Part shown: positions 5,854 through 6,042 of the stretch, piece after piece
Numbering within the stretch: position 1 is the stretch's first letter
Layout of the letters: each line of letters opens with the position of its first letter
Assembly: GCA_963169295.1 (NCBI GenBank)
Contig: CAUJDD010000023.1
Coordinates: forward strand, 1-6,042
Reading direction: 5' to 3'
Length of the DNA: 6,042 bases
From: UBA4416 sp020846025
Lineage (GTDB): Bacteria > Bacteroidota > Bacteroidia > B-17B0 > Aurantibacillaceae
Program-made: the position numbers and the translations under genes
The notes under the pieces: generated by a model
What the model saw: only the letters and a program-made list of their open reading frames with translations
Told to the model about the DNA's origin: nothing
The model's database searches: none

Positions 5854-6042
5854 ATGCAAGCAGAAACAGTAGTGTTTCAAACCGCTACTAAGCCTGCACG
5901 CAATCCGTTGGGTCGAAACCCTAGCGGGCTTTCGACCCAACGTAGCGGACGCTGCACGTCCCGCTGGGCTTCGCCCAACAGGCCGTTTTGCAAAACTCCT
6001 ACGAAAAACTCCGTTTTTCTTCGTAGCTTCGCAAAGCGTCCG
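5854..6042 (+). CDS. Partial small Arg/Ser/Pro-rich ORF or structured RNA element
   Basis: An ATG at 5854 opens a frame of at least 63 codons that runs off the window. The product begins MQAETVVFQTATKPARNP and is rich in Arg, Ser, Thr and Pro, with no domain I can name. From memory, similar MQAET-type short hypothetical proteins occur in Bacteroidota; this was not checked. The stretch is more GC-rich than the genes to its left and carries a chain of hairpins (5906-5942, 5965-5977, 5985-5996, 5999-6026), unusual for a normal gene. A structured non-coding RNA or dispersed repeat that happens to be open is at least as likely as a protein. An AT-rich stretch with TATATTTA (5842-5849) lies just before the ATG. 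Confidence 0.3.
   Translation, partial: MQAETVVFQTATKPARNPLGRNPSGLSTQRSGRCTSRWASPNRPFCKTPTKNSVFLRSFAKRP
5906..5942. other. Strong hairpin with 13-bp perfect stem
   Basis: CGTTGGGTCGAAA (5906-5918) pairs exactly with TTTCGACCCAACG (5930-5942). The loop can form a further CCC/GGG pairing (5919-5921 with 5926-5928). No T-tract follows. In the partial ORF it encodes the GRNPSGLSTQR segment, so structure and frame coincide. The perfect arms point to an RNA or repeat function. Confidence 0.8.
5965..6026. other. Cluster of three smaller hairpins
   Basis: TGGGC/GCCCA pair at 5965-5977 around TTC. GTTTTGCAAAAC at 5985-5996 is a perfect 12-bp palindrome. At 5999-6026, CTACG pairs with CGTAG and AAAAAC (6004-6009) with GTTTTT (6013-6018), with a three-base bulge between the two stems. 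With the hairpin at 5906-5942 they give four dyads in about 120 bases. Confidence 0.65.

Noticed and set aside
5854..6042. Integron attC-like or tRNA-like structure
   Set aside because: No attC R-box pattern (GTTRRRY/RYYYAAC) or cloverleaf could be fitted to the hairpins.

Overview
The window looks like chromosomal DNA from a member of the Bacteroidota. Three things point there: a large exported protein ending in a type IX secretion system (T9SS) sorting domain, SprB-type adhesin repeats, and AT-rich genes without recognisable Shine-Dalgarno sequences. The genus cannot be told from the sequence. There are no tRNA, rRNA, transposase or CRISPR signatures.

Layout: 1-547 is a gene-free left flank. 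It holds one arm of an imperfect, long-distance inverted repeat (about 38-235), a short open tail that may be the 3' end of a dispersed element (325-411), and an AT-rich leader with a small hairpin. 548-3985 (+) encodes a 1145-residue secreted multidomain protein: signal peptide, seven FG-GAP/VCBS-type blades, five SprB-like repeats, two tandem beta domains and a T9SS type A sorting domain. 3997-4028 is a strong terminator shared with the convergent gene at 4056-4874 (-). That gene encodes a 272-residue, apparently cytoplasmic, helix-rich protein of unknown function. It has two diverged halves joined by a 21-residue tandem duplication.

Upstream of the second gene, 4875-5853 has no gene that can be called with confidence, but it is highly structured. 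It contains a REP-like element (4952-4996), a 21-bp tandem array with no internal length change (core 5168-5398, traces from 5104), degenerate 18-bp units (5423-5458), and a 55-codon stop-to-stop frame (5475-5639, -) in register with a heptad frame through the array. The other arm of the inverted repeat follows (about 5599-5807). The last 190 bases are more GC-rich and full of hairpins, with a reading frame (5854-6042, +) that runs off the window.

The two complete genes converge on one terminator and show no functional link. The most unusual parts are the 21-bp array, which reads as heptads on both strands, and the inverted-repeat arms that bracket the locus.
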